64,000 nt of DNA from Halioglobus sp. (lineage in GTDB: Bacteria; Pseudomonadota; Gammaproteobacteria; Pseudomonadales; Halieaceae). The position numbers were made by a program, and so were the translations under genes. Positions within the stretch are counted from its first letter, which is position 1; every line of letters starts with the position of its first letter. The notes beneath the pieces were generated by a model, which saw nothing but the letters and a program-made list of their open reading frames with translations, was not told the origin of the DNA and ran no database searches. The stretch covers positions 39,357-103,356 of the forward strand of contig PABK01000047.1 of assembly GCA_002699145.1 (NCBI GenBank), written 5' to 3'. Below are positions 9,339 through 18,372 of the stretch, one piece after another.

Positions 9339-11097
9339 CGTCCTCCTCGCGAAACTGCAGCCGCGCCAGGCGCGCGTAAAGCTCACAATCGCGCAGCAGC
9401 TCCCGGTGGGTGCCGGTGGCGATTACCCGTCCCTGGTCCAGCACCGCGATATTGTCCGCATGCAGGATGGTGGACAGTCGGTGGGCGATGATGACCGTCG
9501 TGCGCCCCTGCATCAACTCCTGCAGGGCCAGTTGTACCTGGTGCTCGCTCTCCGTGTCCAGGGCGCTGGTCGCCTCGTCCAGCAGGAGAATTTTCGGGTC
9601 GTTGAGTATCGCCCGCGCCAGGGCGATGCGTTGGCGCTGTCCGCCCGACAGGCGCACGCCCTGGTCGCCGAGGTGGCTCTGGTAGCCCTGCGGCAGGGCG
9701 CTGATGAAGTCGTGGGCGTGGGCCGCGCGCGCCGCCGCCTCGATCTCGGCGTCGCTGGCGTCGAGTTTGCCGTAGGCGATGTTGTAGCGCACGTCACCGG
9801 TGAACAGGGCCGGCTGCTGCGGCACCAGGGCGATGTTGTCGCGCAACTGGCGCAGGCCCATGGCGCGGATATCCCGCCCGTCCAGCAGCACCTGGCCCTG
9901 TTGCGGGTCGTAGAAGTGCAGCAGCAGTTCGAACACGGTGGACTTGCCCGCGCCCGAGCGCCCTACCAGCGCCAGGCTGCGCCCCGCCGGGATATGCAGG
10001 TTGAAGTCGCGCAGCGCCGCCTGTTGCGGGCGCGCCGGGTAGGCGAAGGTCACCTGCTGCATGCGCAGTTCCGGCCTGGCCCCTGTGCTTGCCGGGCGTT
10101 GTTCGCCCGGGTCGGCGATCGCACTGGGGGTGTTGATCAGTTCCACCAGCCTGTCCGCCGCCCCGGCGGCGCGCAGCAGGTCGCCCCACACCTCGGAGAT
10201 CGTGGCGAAGCCCATGCCCACCATCATGGCGTAGAACACGAAGGCGCCGAGTTCGCCGCCGCTCATGCGCCCGCTGATGACGTCCTGGCCGCCCTCCCAC
10301 AGCATGCCGGACATGCCGACGAAGAGCAGCAGGATCGCCGCGCAGATCAGCAGCGAGCGCTGGCGGATGCGCCGCCGCGCGATGGCGAAGGCCTGCTCCA
10401 CCTCGCGGTTGAAAGACTGTACCTCGAAGGGCTCGCGGGTGTAGCTCTGCACCACGCGGATGTGCTGGATGACCTCGCCGGCATAGCTGCCCACGCTGGC
10501 GATACTCTCCTGGCTGGCGTTGGACAGGGTGCGCACGCGGCGGCCGAATACCAGGATGGGCAGCAGGATCAGCGGCACGCCCACGGCGATGATTAGGCTC
10601 AGTTTCAGGTTGGTGATAAACATCATCACCAGTGCGCCGGAGGTGGTCAGGCTGCTGCGCAGGGCCATGCTGAAGGACGAGCCGATAATGGTCTGCAGCA
10701 AGGTGGTGTCGGCGGTCAGCCGCGACATGATCTCGCCGCTGCGATTGATTTCGAAGTAGCCGGGGTTGAGCCGCACCAGGTTGGCGAACACCGCCTTGCG
10801 GATATCGGCGCTGACCCGTTCGCCCAGCCAGGACACGAGGTAGAAGCGCACGAAGGTGCCCACCGCGATGGCCGCGGCGATGATGATCATGAATTCGATG
10901 GCCGCGCGCAGGTCGGCGGTGGTGCCGCCGCCGAAGCCCTGGTCGATCAATACCTGCAGCCCGCGGCCCACCGACAGGGTGGCGGCGGCGGTGAACAACA
11001 GCGCACAGCTTGCCCCGAACAGGCGCAGTTTGTAGTCGAGCAGGTAGCCCAGGACGGGGCGCAGGGAGCCCAGCCCGCGCTTGCGGGAGGAGGACAT
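9280..11097 (-). CDS. MsbA-like ABC exporter (fused permease and ATPase)
   Basis: A 605-residue half-transporter with an N-terminal ABC transmembrane domain of six helices (about 15-315) and a C-terminal ATPase. Walker A GRSGAGKST begins near residue 379, the signature LSGGQRQR near 484, Walker B ILLLDEATSALD near 503 and the H-loop IIAHRLST near 536. It belongs to the lipid/multidrug exporter group; the cargo cannot be fixed from sequence, and lipid A need not be the substrate because no lpxK neighbour is present. I chose the ATG at 11097 (MSSSRKRGLGSLRPV), which overlaps the tatC stop as TGATG and makes it the last gene of the long ubiE-to-tatC run. Its last codons overlap the convergent hemerythrin gene. 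Confidence 0.88.
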   Translation of the reverse strand: MSSSRKRGLGSLRPVLGYLLDYKLRLFGASCALLFTAAATLSVGRGLQVLIDQGFGGGTTADLRAAIEFMIIIAAAIAVGTFVRFYLVSWLGERVSADIRKAVFANLVRLNPGYFEINRSGEIMSRLTADTTLLQTIIGSSFSMALRSSLTTSGALVMMFITNLKLSLIIAVGVPLILLPILVFGRRVRTLSNASQESIASVGSYAGEVIQHIRVVQSYTREPFEVQSFNREVEQAFAIARRRIRQRSLLICAAILLLFVGMSGMLWEGGQDVISGRMSGGELGAFVFYAMMVGMGFATISEVWGDLLRAAGAADRLVELINTPSAIADPGEQRPASTGARPELRMQQVTFAYPARPQQAALRDFNLHIPAGRSLALVGRSGAGKSTVFELLLHFYDPQQGQVLLDGRDIRAMGLRQLRDNIALVPQQPALFTGDVRYNIAYGKLDASDAEIEAAARAAHAHDFISALPQGYQSHLGDQGVRLSGGQRQRIALARAILNDPKILLLDEATSALDTESEHQVQLALQELMQGRTTVIIAHRLSTILHADNIAVLDQGRVIATGTHRELLRDCELYARLARLQFREEDVSADASPAVPDAPGRAVPG

Positions 11098-11831
11098 CAG
11101 GCGTCCCGGCGCATGAACTTGCCGCAGTACACGCCGACTTCGAACAGCAGCCACATGGGCAGCGCCAGCAGGGACTGTGATATGACGTCGGGCGGCGTGA
11201 GCAGCATGCCGAAGACGAAGCAGCCGACGATGATATAGGGGCGTTTTTTCGCCAGTGCCTCGGGCGTGGTGATACCCGCCCAGATCAGCAGCATCGCGGC
11301 GATGGGAATCTCGAAGGCGATGCCGAAGGCGAAGAACAGCTTGAGCACGAAATTCAGGTAGCTGTTGATGTCGGTCATGATGGTGATGTCCTCGGGACCG
11401 ACGCTGGTGAAAAAGGCGAAAATCAGCGGGAACACCACGAAGTAGGCGAAGGCCGCGCCGGCGTAGAACAGCAGCACGCTGGACACCAGCAGGGGTATCG
11501 CCAGGCGCTTCTCGTTGCGGTACATGCCCGGGGCGATGAAACTCCAGACCTGGTAGAGCACGTAGGGCATGGCCAGGAACGCCGCCGTCACCATGGCGAG
11601 CTTGAACGGCGTGAAAAACGGCGAGGCCACCTCGGTGGCGATCATGCTGGCCCCTTCCGGCAGCAGCGCACGCAGCGGCCTGGAGACCGCGGCGTAGATG
11701 TCGTTGGCGAAGGGGAACAGGACGATGAAAAACAGCAGCACCGCGAGCACCGCGCGCAGGATCTTCTCGCGCAGTTCGGTCAGGTGGGCGACCAGCGGCA
11801 TGGGCTGGTCGTTGGACTCCGGCTCGCTCAT
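11097..11831 (-). CDS. tatC: Sec-independent protein translocase TatC
   Basis: The 244-residue polytopic receptor subunit of the twin-arginine translocase, which binds signal peptides of folded, often cofactor-containing, export substrates. Six membrane helices are visible. The N-terminal HLTELREKILRAV and the first periplasmic loop GASMIATEVASPFFTPFKLA are family hallmarks, and residues near 155-170 carry SYLNFVLKLFFAFGIAFEIP. The start overlaps the tatB stop by 4 bp (ATGA), and the stop overlaps the next gene's start. The order tatA-tatB-tatC after hisI-hisE is shared with Pseudomonas. Confidence 0.97.
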   Translation of the reverse strand: MSEPESNDQPMPLVAHLTELREKILRAVLAVLLFFIVLFPFANDIYAAVSRPLRALLPEGASMIATEVASPFFTPFKLAMVTAAFLAMPYVLYQVWSFIAPGMYRNEKRLAIPLLVSSVLLFYAGAAFAYFVVFPLIFAFFTSVGPEDITIMTDINSYLNFVLKLFFAFGIAFEIPIAAMLLIWAGITTPEALAKKRPYIIVGCFVFGMLLTPPDVISQSLLALPMWLLFEVGVYCGKFMRRDA

Positions 11832-12160
11832 TCGGGTTTTTTCTCTGCGGGCCGGGCGTCGGCCGCGCCGTCTTCCTGCTCTTGCGGGCGGTCTGTTACG
11901 TCCCCGGCCAGGCTGCTGACGCCACGCCCGAGGGCCTGGGTCTCGTCTTTCAGTTGTTCCCCCGCCTCGCGCAGCTCACGCATGACCGCATCGTTGTGCA
12001 ACTCCTGCTGCACCTCGCGTTTGATATCGTTGAAACCGCGGCGCAGGCGATTGACGTAGGCGCTGACGGTGCGGATGGTGCCGGGCAGCCGCTCGGGACC
12101 GATCACCACCAGTGCGACCACCCCGATGATGACGAGTTCGGCGAATCCGATGTCGAACAT
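11828..12160 (-). CDS. tatB: Sec-independent protein translocase TatB
   Basis: A 110-residue protein with one N-terminal membrane helix (about 6-21), the hinge GPERLPGTIR (TatB-type, with the conserved Glu), an amphipathic helix, and a polar tail ending AEKKPE. TatB forms the twin-arginine receptor complex with TatC. The MFDIGFAELVIIGVVALVVI start is typical of TatB rather than TatA. The gene lies 6 bp after tatA and overlaps tatC by 4 bp. Confidence 0.96.
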   Translation of the reverse strand: MFDIGFAELVIIGVVALVVIGPERLPGTIRTVSAYVNRLRRGFNDIKREVQQELHNDAVMRELREAGEQLKDETQALGRGVSSLAGDVTDRPQEQEDGAADARPAEKKPE

Positions 12161-12166
12161 CGGGGC

Positions 12167-12391
12167 TTACTTGTCTTTGGCCTCGTCGGCCGCGCTGTCC
12201 GCCTGTTCCGCTTGTTCGGCGGTGTCGCGATTGGCCACTGTGTCGCCGTCGTCGGACATGCTCTTGCGGAAACCCTTCACCGCGCTGCCCAGGTCCGAAC
12301 CCAGCGTACGCAGGCGCTTGGTGCCGAACAGCATGATGACGATGGCCAGTATGATCAACAACTGCCAGATACTGATTCCACCAATTCCCAT
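12167..12391 (-). CDS. tatA: Sec-independent protein translocase TatA
   Basis: A 74-residue protein with a single membrane helix ([16 protein letters not shown]), the hinge [20 protein letters not shown] and an acidic, disordered tail. TatA oligomerises to form the translocation path for folded proteins. The start [11 protein letters not shown] is the standard TatA form, and a GGAGAAGG-type ribosome site precedes it. The hisE gene lies 38 bp upstream, tatB 6 bp downstream. Confidence 0.96.
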   Translation of the reverse strand: MGIGGISIWQLLIILAIVIMLFGTKRLRTLGSDLGSAVKGFRKSMSDDGDTVANRDTAEQAEQADSAADEAKDK

Positions 12392-12429
12392 AACCTTCTC
12401 CCTCTACCTCTGTGCTGTTCGCGTGCGGT

Positions 12430-12765
12430 TCAGCCGCCCTCGTTGCGGGATGCCTTCTCTTCCAGCCCCGACACGCCGAACCGTTGGGCCAGGCAATCGA
12501 GCACCTCGCTGACGTCCACGTCCAGGTGCGACAGCATGACCATGCTGTGAAACCACAGGTCCGCGACCTCGCCGACCAGCGCCTCGCGCTCACCGCCGTT
12601 GCCGGCGTCCTTTGCCGCCAGCAATACCTCGGTGGCCTCCTCGCCGACCTTTTCGAGAATCTTGTTCAGCCCCCTGTGGTGCAGGCTGGCGACATAGGAT
12701 TGCTCCGGGTCCGCCTGCCGGCGCTGCTCGATCGTGGCAGCCAGTTGTTGCAGTACATCGCTCAC
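12430..12765 (-). CDS. hisE: Phosphoribosyl-ATP pyrophosphatase
   Basis: A 111-residue MazG-like enzyme that hydrolyses phosphoribosyl-ATP to phosphoribosyl-AMP, the second step of histidine synthesis. The stretch [20 protein letters not shown], followed by [20 protein letters not shown], is the family signature with the metal-binding Glu residues. The start is GTG and overlaps the hisI stop by 4 bp (GTGA). Here hisE and hisI are separate genes, not the fused HisIE of enterics. Confidence 0.95.
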   Translation of the reverse strand: MSDVLQQLAATIEQRRQADPEQSYVASLHHRGLNKILEKVGEEATEVLLAAKDAGNGGEREALVGEVADLWFHSMVMLSHLDVDVSEVLDCLAQRFGVSGLEEKASRNEGG

Positions 12766-13163
12766 GCGCTATCCCCGTAGATATCCTCGGGCTTTTTCAC
12801 CACGTCCTCGGTGATCCGCCAGCCGCCGTCGTCCATGAGCCGGTAAAAGCAGTGACGGCGCCCGGTGTGGCAGGCGATGCCGCCGACCTGCTCCACTTTC
12901 ATCAATACGGTGTCGGCGTCGCAGTCCAGGCGCAGTTCCTTCAGCTTCTGCACGTGGCCGGATTCCTCGCCCTTGCGCCACAGCGCCTGGCGCGACCGCG
13001 ACCAGTAGATCGCCCGGCCCTCGGCAATGGTCAGCGCCAGCGCCTCACTGTTCATCCAGGCGAGCATGAGCACTTCCCCGCTCTGCCAGTCCTGGGCAAT
13101 CGCGGGAACCAGCCCCTGTTCGTTCCAGTGTATGTCGCGCAGCAATGCGCTCGGCTCGGTCAT
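12762..13163 (-). CDS. hisI: Phosphoribosyl-AMP cyclohydrolase
   Basis: A 133-residue zinc enzyme that opens the adenine ring of phosphoribosyl-AMP, the third step of histidine synthesis. Visible signatures are [13 protein letters not shown] near residue 30, [18 protein letters not shown] near 53-70, the Asp-rich LDCDADTVL, and the zinc ligands [15 protein letters not shown] near 95-110. It is coupled to hisE by a 4-bp overlap and follows ubiB by 55 bp. Placement among ubi and tat genes rather than other his genes is normal for pseudomonads. Confidence 0.95.
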   Translation of the reverse strand: MTEPSALLRDIHWNEQGLVPAIAQDWQSGEVLMLAWMNSEALALTIAEGRAIYWSRSRQALWRKGEESGHVQKLKELRLDCDADTVLMKVEQVGGIACHTGRRHCFYRLMDDGGWRITEDVVKKPEDIYGDSA

Positions 13164-13218
13164 GATCTCGGTCCCGGTGAGTGCGCATTATGGCACATCC
13201 GGGCAGGGGCACCTACGT

Positions 13219-14859
13219 TCAGCTGTCGCGCGGCCACAGCAGGGCCAGCCCCAGGCCGCCGAGCAGCCAGCTCAGCGCGGGTACCTGCGCCAGTTGCTGC
13301 CAGCCCCCGGGCAGCGCGGTGATGACCGCCGCGGCGCAGGCGATGACGGCCAGTATCCGGCGGCGACCGCGCGCGCGCTCCCGTCGGCGGGCCTGGGCAT
13401 CCAGCAGTCTTGTCGCCGGCCGTTCGACACGCGCCGCCGGCACGCGCGACTGCTGCAGGTTCTCCAGCACCACCTCCGGCAGCTGCGGCAACTGCTCCAG
13501 CAGCGAGGGCGCATGGCGCTGCAGGCGCTTGATCACCGCCTGTGGCGAGTAGCGCTCGGCCACCCATTTTTCCAGGAAGGGTTGCGCGGTGTCCCACAGG
13601 TTCAGCTCCGGGTAGAGCTGCCGCCCCAGGCCCTCGATGTTGAGCAGGGTCTTCTGCAGCAGCACCAGGGAGGGCTGCACCTCCATGTCGAAGCGCGCCG
13701 CGGTCTGGAACAGGTAGACCAGCAGCTGGCCGAAGGAGATCTCGCTGATCGGGCGTTCGAACACCGGCTCGCATACCGCGCGCATCGCCGCCTCGAAATC
13801 CTGTACCCGGGTGTGCGCGGGCACCCAGCCGCACTCCACGTGCAACTGCGCCACCTCGTGGTAGTCCTGGCGGAACACGCCCAGCAGGTTGCGCGCCAGG
13901 TAGTACTGGTCGGCCTCGGACAGGCTGCCGACGATGGCGCAGTCCACGGCGATGTAGGTGGGATCGGCGGGGTCGGAGGCGTCGACGAAGATGTTGCCGG
14001 GGTGCATGTCCGCGTGGAAAAAATTGTCGCGGAAGACCTGGGTGAAGAAGATCTCCACGCCGCGCTCGCCCAGCAGTTTCAGGTCCGTGCCGCGGGCGCG
14101 CAGCGTCTCCAGGTCGGTGACCGGGATGCCGGAGATGCGCTCCATGGTGAGCACGTTGCGGCAGCTGTAATCCCAGAACACCTCGGGCACGTACACCAGC
14201 TTGCTGTCGGCGAAGTTGCGCCGCAACTGGCTGGCGTTGGCCGCCTCCCGGCCCAGGTCCAGCTCGTCGAGAATGACCAGCTCGTAGTCCGCCACCACCT
14301 CCACCGGGCGCAGGCGGCGTCCCTGGGGCAGGTAGCGCGCGACCAGCCGCGCCAGGGTGTACAGCAGCGCCAGGTCCTGGCGGATGACCGGCTCGATATC
14401 CGGTCGCAGCACCTTGACCACGACTTCGCGGCCGTCGTGCAGGGTCGCCGTGTGCACCTGGGCGACCGAGGCGGAAGCCAGTGGCGCGGGTTCGAAGGCG
14501 GCGAACAGCTCGGACACCGGCTTGCCCAGCGCCTTCTCGATGATCGCCACCGACTGTTGCTGCGCAAAGGGCGGGACCTCGTCCTGCAGCCGCGCCAGCT
14601 CATCCGCCACGTCCGCCGGCAGCAGGTCGCGGCGCGTCGACAGCATCTGCCCGAACTTGATAAAGACCGGCCCCAGTTCCTCCAGCGCGCGCCGCAGGCG
14701 CACCGCGCGCGGCAGGTCCGGGGCCGCGCGCAGGCGCCAGGGCAGCAGCGCCAGCGCGCCGCGCTGCGCCGTGGACAGGCGCTCGCGGTCGATGAACTCG
14801 TCCAGCCGGTAGCGACCGACCACGCGCAGTATCTTCAGCAGCCGCCCCGGGCGTGACAT
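13219..14859 (-). CDS. ubiB: Ubiquinone biosynthesis kinase-like protein UbiB
   Basis: A 546-residue member of the ABC1/ADCK/UbiB family, an atypical kinase-like ATPase needed for ubiquinone synthesis and associated with the inner membrane. The N-terminal KxGQ motif is present in [17 protein letters not shown], an Ala-rich loop in [15 protein letters not shown], and catalytic-loop residues in [14 protein letters not shown] near 290. Two C-terminal hydrophobic helices (about 500-515 and 522-540) match the family's membrane anchor. It starts 3 bp after the ubiJ stop, in the usual ubiE-ubiJ-ubiB order. Confidence 0.95.
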   Translation of the reverse strand: MSRPGRLLKILRVVGRYRLDEFIDRERLSTAQRGALALLPWRLRAAPDLPRAVRLRRALEELGPVFIKFGQMLSTRRDLLPADVADELARLQDEVPPFAQQQSVAIIEKALGKPVSELFAAFEPAPLASASVAQVHTATLHDGREVVVKVLRPDIEPVIRQDLALLYTLARLVARYLPQGRRLRPVEVVADYELVILDELDLGREAANASQLRRNFADSKLVYVPEVFWDYSCRNVLTMERISGIPVTDLETLRARGTDLKLLGERGVEIFFTQVFRDNFFHADMHPGNIFVDASDPADPTYIAVDCAIVGSLSEADQYYLARNLLGVFRQDYHEVAQLHVECGWVPAHTRVQDFEAAMRAVCEPVFERPISEISFGQLLVYLFQTAARFDMEVQPSLVLLQKTLLNIEGLGRQLYPELNLWDTAQPFLEKWVAERYSPQAVIKRLQRHAPSLLEQLPQLPEVVLENLQQSRVPAARVERPATRLLDAQARRRERARGRRRILAVIACAAAVITALPGGWQQLAQVPALSWLLGGLGLALLWPRDS

Positions 14860-14862
14860 CGC

Positions 14863-15504
14863 CTAGCCCCGCAGCTTGTCGAGTTGCCGGCGCAGGCGCT
14901 CGACGCGCAGCTGCAGGCGGTCGACGCGGTGGCCGAGTTCGCGCACGTCGCCGTAGAAGTCCTCGACCTCGAGGCGCGGCGGGCTCAGGCGCGCCTCCTC
15001 GTGGATGAACTCCTCCAGTTGCCGCGCCAGGCTGTCGGCGGCCTGGCGCCCCCAGGAGAATGCGCCGCGCAGCACCTGCGCCAGCTGGTGCCCGGCGACG
15101 TCGCCCAGCGTGGACACCAGCGGCGCCTCCCAGTCGATGTCCAGGGAAGACAGTACTTTTTGCAGCTCGATCAGCGGCGCGCTGTCGCCCTCCAGCTCCA
15201 GGTTGCCGTTGATCAGTGTCGCCGCCGGGTCGCCGGAGGTGGCCAGGGCGGTAAAATCGCCGGCCTGCCCGCGGATGCTGGTGGTCACCGGTCCCTCGTG
15301 CACGCCGCTCAGGCGGATGCCGCGGGCGCCCGGGTGCAGATAGATGTCCGCCGCCGGCGCGCTGCAGTGCAGGGCGAAAACCTGCCCGTCGAAGGGCGCC
15401 AGCTCCGCGCCGCCCTGCGGCGTCAGCGCCAGCGCGCGGTTGATGGCGGCCTCCAGCGCGGCCAGCGCCGCGGTGTGCAGGGTCGGGTCCAGCGGCGCCG
15501 ACAT
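14863..15504 (-). CDS. ubiJ: Ubiquinone biosynthesis accessory factor UbiJ (SCP2 domain)
   Basis: A 213-residue protein with an N-terminal SCP2-type lipid-binding domain (about 1-115) and a C-terminal helix likely to form a coiled coil (about 175-213, rich in Arg, Leu and Glu). UbiJ carries the hydrophobic ubiquinone intermediates in the Ubi metabolon together with UbiK. The internal stretch INGNLELEGDSAPLIELQKV is typical of the family. The gene sits 1 bp after ubiE and 3 bp before ubiB, which strongly supports the call despite weak sequence conservation in this family. Confidence 0.9.
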   Translation of the reverse strand: MSAPLDPTLHTAALAALEAAINRALALTPQGGAELAPFDGQVFALHCSAPAADIYLHPGARGIRLSGVHEGPVTTSIRGQAGDFTALATSGDPAATLINGNLELEGDSAPLIELQKVLSSLDIDWEAPLVSTLGDVAGHQLAQVLRGAFSWGRQAADSLARQLEEFIHEEARLSPPRLEVEDFYGDVRELGHRVDRLQLRVERLRRQLDKLRG

Positions 15505-15505
15505 G

Positions 15506-16255
15506 TCAGGCCTTGATGCCCTTGTGCAGGGCGACGATACCGCCGGTCATGTCGTGGTAGCTGCACTCGACGAAGCCCGCGTCTTCCATCATTTCCTTCA
15601 GCGTGTCCTGGTCCGGGTGCATGCGGATGGATTCCGCCAGGTACTGGTAGCTGTCGCTGTCGCCGGCGACCACGCGGCCGATGCGCGGAATCACGTTGAA
15701 GGAGTAGGCGTCGTAGAGGCGGCTGAGCAGCTCGTTGCGCGGTTTGGAGAACTCCAGCACCAGCAGGCGGCCGCCGGGTTTGAGCACGCGCAGCATCGAG
15801 CGCAGCGCCAGCGCCTTGTCGGTGACGTTGCGCAGGCCGAAGGCGATGGTGATGCAGTCGAAGCTGTCGTTGGGAAAGGGCAGGTACTGGGCGTCGGCCT
15901 GCACGAACTCGATATTGGCGATGCGCCCGGTGTCGAGCAGCTTGTCGCGGCCGACCTGCAGCATCGACGCGTTGATGTCGGCCAGCACCACCCGGCCCTC
16001 GGGCCCGACCAGGCCGGCGAACTGCGCCGCCAGGTCGCCGGTGCCGCCGGCGATGTCGAGCACCGCCTGCCCGGGACGCACCGCGCTCAACTCGATGGTG
16101 AAGCGTTTCCACAGGCGGTGCACGCCGCCGGACATGAGGTCGTTCATCAGGTCGTAGCGCGCCGCCACGGAGTGAAAGACTTCCGCGACCAGGCCCGCCT
16201 TGGCGTCCTTGTCGACACTGCGGTAACCGAAGTGGGTGCTGTCCTCGTCGCTCAT
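15506..16255 (-). CDS. ubiE: Ubiquinone/menaquinone C-methyltransferase UbiE
   Basis: A 249-residue SAM-dependent methyltransferase acting on the demethoxy-quinol ring in ubiquinone (and menaquinone) synthesis. Signatures are [19 protein letters not shown] at the N-terminus, SAM motif [12 protein letters not shown] (about 68-79), [20 protein letters not shown] and the late [21 protein letters not shown] chose the ATG at 16255 ([10 protein letters not shown]), which fits the family N-terminus; an ATG 33 bp upstream is possible. A perfect TATAAT lies 32-37 bp upstream. It heads the ubiE-ubiJ-ubiB run. Confidence 0.95.
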   Translation of the reverse strand: MSDEDSTHFGYRSVDKDAKAGLVAEVFHSVAARYDLMNDLMSGGVHRLWKRFTIELSAVRPGQAVLDIAGGTGDLAAQFAGLVGPEGRVVLADINASMLQVGRDKLLDTGRIANIEFVQADAQYLPFPNDSFDCITIAFGLRNVTDKALALRSMLRVLKPGGRLLVLEFSKPRNELLSRLYDAYSFNVIPRIGRVVAGDSDSYQYLAESIRMHPDQDTLKEMMEDAGFVECSYHDMTGGIVALHKGIKA

Positions 16256-16286
16256 GGGCCTGTATGTCCGCGTGGTCAGGGGGCGC

Positions 16287-16292
16287 ATTATA
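16287..16292 (-). promoter_or_regulatory. Candidate -10 box for ubiE
   Basis: Read on the minus strand this is a perfect TATAAT, in context GGGCTATAATGCGCC, ending 32 bp before the ubiE start. No good -35 is visible at 16-18 bp, so the promoter may need an activator or the match may be chance. Confidence 0.45.
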
Positions 16293-16362
16293 GCCCGAAT
16301 CCCCGGTGCGATTCCCTTGCCTGCGGGGGAAGGGCTTGTCGTTTGGTCAGAAAACAGCCAGA

Positions 16363-16502
16363 GGGTCCGTGCTGTGCGGGCCCCTTGCGGACGCTTTGGG
16401 CCGCGCCGAGGGAGTGGAGCGAGACCGCAGGGCTCGCGACCGACCGAGGGCAGCCCGGAGGGCCGCGGGTCGCGGAGCAAGGGGCCTGCACAGCACGGAC
16501 CC
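16363..16502 (+). repeat. Inverted-repeat element, copy 1
   Basis: Left arm 16363-16388 and right arm 16477-16502 are 26-nt inverted repeats with one mismatch. They enclose a core of about 88 bp (16389-16476) that includes GGAGCGAGACCGCAGGGCTC and CGACCGACCGAGGG. About 72 bp of the core recur in opposite orientation at 25514-25602 with about three substitutions. The arms of the two copies are unrelated except for the innermost CTTGC. The last 14 nt of the right arm (CACAGCACGGACCC) recur at 16578-16591, offering an alternative pairing partner for the left arm. Confidence 0.85.
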
Positions 16503-16660
16503 GGCAGTCCATGCCCTCCACGAAGACCGGCATCGAGTAACCGGGAACAACCCAGCGGGCCTGAGAAAGCAGATAGTCACAGCACGGACCCAGTGGTCCG
16601 CGCCTCCCGCGCCCGGACCACACGCCGAGCGGGGAATGAAGTCGAAAGCCGGAGGGTGGC

Positions 16661-17050
16661 TCAGTCGCCGAGCTTGAGCACCTGCACGTCCGGGTCGCGC
16701 GAGGCGCCGGCCTCGGCGAGGCGATCGAGGTAGCGCTGCCAGCGCGCGTCGTACTCCGTGCACAGGGTGTACAGGTAGTCCCAGGAGTACAGGCCGGTAT
16801 CGTGGCCGTCGTCGAACACCAGCTGTAGCGCGTAGTTGCCCACCGGCTTGATGGCGCTGATGCCCACGCCCGCCTTGCCCGTCTGCAGCACCTCCTGGCC
16901 CGGCCCGTGGCCCAGCACTTCCGCGGAAGGCGAGTACACGCGCAGGTACTCGCAGGACAGGCGGTAGCGCTCGGCGTCGCCGTAACTCAGCTCCAGTTCG
17001 CGCGAGCGCGTGTGCAGGGCGACGTCGGTGGGGGTATGGCGGGAGGCCAT
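16661..17050 (-). CDS. DUF971 (GBBH-like N-terminal domain) protein
   Basis: A 129-residue single-domain protein of the DUF971/GBBH-like family, related to the N-terminal domain of gamma-butyrobetaine hydroxylase and found with iron-sulfur or scaffold proteins. Visible signatures are RSRELELSYGDAERYRLSCE, then YALQLVFDDGHDTGLYSWDY, with candidate metal or substrate ligands in DGHDTG. The ATG at 17050 overlaps the hslU stop as TGATG. The hslV-hslU-DUF971 order is common in Pseudomonas-like genomes. No function is established to my knowledge. Confidence 0.85.
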   Translation of the reverse strand: MASRHTPTDVALHTRSRELELSYGDAERYRLSCEYLRVYSPSAEVLGHGPGQEVLQTGKAGVGISAIKPVGNYALQLVFDDGHDTGLYSWDYLYTLCTEYDARWQRYLDRLAEAGASRDPDVQVLKLGD

Positions 17051-18372
17051 CAGAGTATGAAGCGCGACAGGTCCTCGTCCGCGCTCAGCTCCTGCAGTTG
17101 CCTGTCGACGTAGTCCGCGTCCACCAGCAGGGCGTCGCCGCCCAGGCCGCGGTCGGCGGCGTCGAAGGACGGTTCCTCCAGCAGGCGCTCCATCACCGTG
17201 TGCAGGCGCCGCGCGCCGATGTTCTCGGTTTTCTCGTTCACCTGCCAGGCGATCTCCGCGATGCGCCGCAGGCCGTCCTCGCTGAACTGCACCTGCAGGC
17301 CCTCGGTGGCCAGCAGCGCCTGGTACTGCTCCGTGAGCGAGGCGTTCGGCTCGGTGAGGATGCGCTCGAAATCTTGCGGCGTCAGCGCGTCCAGTTCGAC
17401 GCGGATGGGCAGGCGGCCCTGCAGTTCCGGGATCAGGTCCGAGGGTTTGGCCAGGTGGAAGGCGCCCGAGGCGATAAACAGGATATGGTCGGTCTTGATC
17501 GTGCCGTACTTGGTGCTCACCGTGGAGCCCTCGATCAGCGGCAGCAGGTCGCGCTGCACACCCTCGCGCGACACGTCGGCGCCGGATCCCTCGGAGCGCT
17601 TGGCGACCTTGTCCAGTTCGTCGATGAACACGATGCCGTTCTGCTCCGCCGCGGAAACCGCTTGCTGCTTCAACTCGTCCTCGTTGACCATCTTCGCCGC
17701 TTCCTCGTCGGTCAGCGCCTCGAAGGCCGCGCGCACGGTCATTTTCTGCGTCTTGTGCTGCTGCCGCGACAAGTTGGAGAACATGCTCTGCAACTGGCTC
17801 GTCATCTCCTCCATGCCCGGCGGCGCCATGATTTCCATGCCCACCGAGGGCGCGGCCACCTCGACCTCGATGTCCTTGTCGTCCAGTTCGCCCTCGCGCA
17901 GTTTCTTGCGCAGCAGTTGCCGGGTATTGGCGCCGCTGCTGCCGGCGTCGTCGCGGGCCGGCGGCAACAGGATGTCGAGGATGCGCTCCTCGGCGGCCTC
18001 CTCGGCGCGAAAGCGCACGCGCGTCATCTCCTGCTCGCGGTACATCTTGATCGCCACGTCGGCGAGATCGCGGATGATTGATTCCACGTCGCGCCCGACG
18101 TAGCCCACCTCGGTGAACTTGGTCGCCTCGACCTTGACGAAGGGCGCGTTGGCCAGGCGCGCCAGGCGCCGGGCGATTTCGGTCTTGCCCACGCCGGTGG
18201 GCCCGATCATGAGGATGTTCTTCGGCGTGATCTCGGCGCGCAGCTCCTCGGCCAGCTGCATACGGCGCCAGCGGTTGCGCAGCGCGATGGCGACGGCGCG
18301 CTTGGCCTCGTCCTGGCCGATGATGTGCTTGTCGAGCTCCGAGACGATTTCCCGGGGAGTCATGTTGGACAT
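17050..18372 (-). CDS. hslU: ATP-dependent protease ATPase subunit HslU
   Basis: The 440-residue AAA+ unfoldase that feeds substrates to the HslV peptidase. It shows [19 protein letters not shown] at the N-terminus, pore motif GYVGRD near 90, Walker [10 protein letters not shown] near 60, Walker [12 protein letters not shown] near 245, an inserted I-domain (about 110-240), and sensor/arginine motifs near [13 protein letters not shown]. The C-terminal LSRFIL matches the tail that docks into HslV. It is coupled to hslV through a TGATG overlap. Confidence 0.97.
   Translation of the reverse strand: MSNMTPREIVSELDKHIIGQDEAKRAVAIALRNRWRRMQLAEELRAEITPKNILMIGPTGVGKTEIARRLARLANAPFVKVEATKFTEVGYVGRDVESIIRDLADVAIKMYREQEMTRVRFRAEEAAEERILDILLPPARDDAGSSGANTRQLLRKKLREGELDDKDIEVEVAAPSVGMEIMAPPGMEEMTSQLQSMFSNLSRQQHKTQKMTVRAAFEALTDEEAAKMVNEDELKQQAVSAAEQNGIVFIDELDKVAKRSEGSGADVSREGVQRDLLPLIEGSTVSTKYGTIKTDHILFIASGAFHLAKPSDLIPELQGRLPIRVELDALTPQDFERILTEPNASLTEQYQALLATEGLQVQFSEDGLRRIAEIAWQVNEKTENIGARRLHTVMERLLEEPSFDAADRGLGGDALLVDADYVDRQLQELSADEDLSRFIL

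Larger units (their letters stand above)
16256..16660. other. 405-bp intergenic region holding a repeat element
   Basis: This is the only gap longer than 300 bp. It lies between the ubiE start and the end of the DUF971 gene, both on the minus strand. I see no credible gene in it: reading frames that cross it are shadows of the repeat. It contains the ubiE -10 box at 16287-16292, repeat element copy 1 at 16363-16502, and an extra copy of the right-arm tail at 16578-16591. In Pseudomonas, as I recall, the polyhydroxyalkanoate genes occupy this position. Confidence 0.8.

Noticed and set aside
13027..14856. A 609-codon plus-strand open frame opposite ubiB
   Set aside because: Antisense to UbiB, which has intact motifs; no recognisable domain in the shadow.
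16236..16733. Possible small genes in the 405-bp gap
   Set aside because: The frames follow the GC-rich repeat element in both strands and have no ribosome site or family match.
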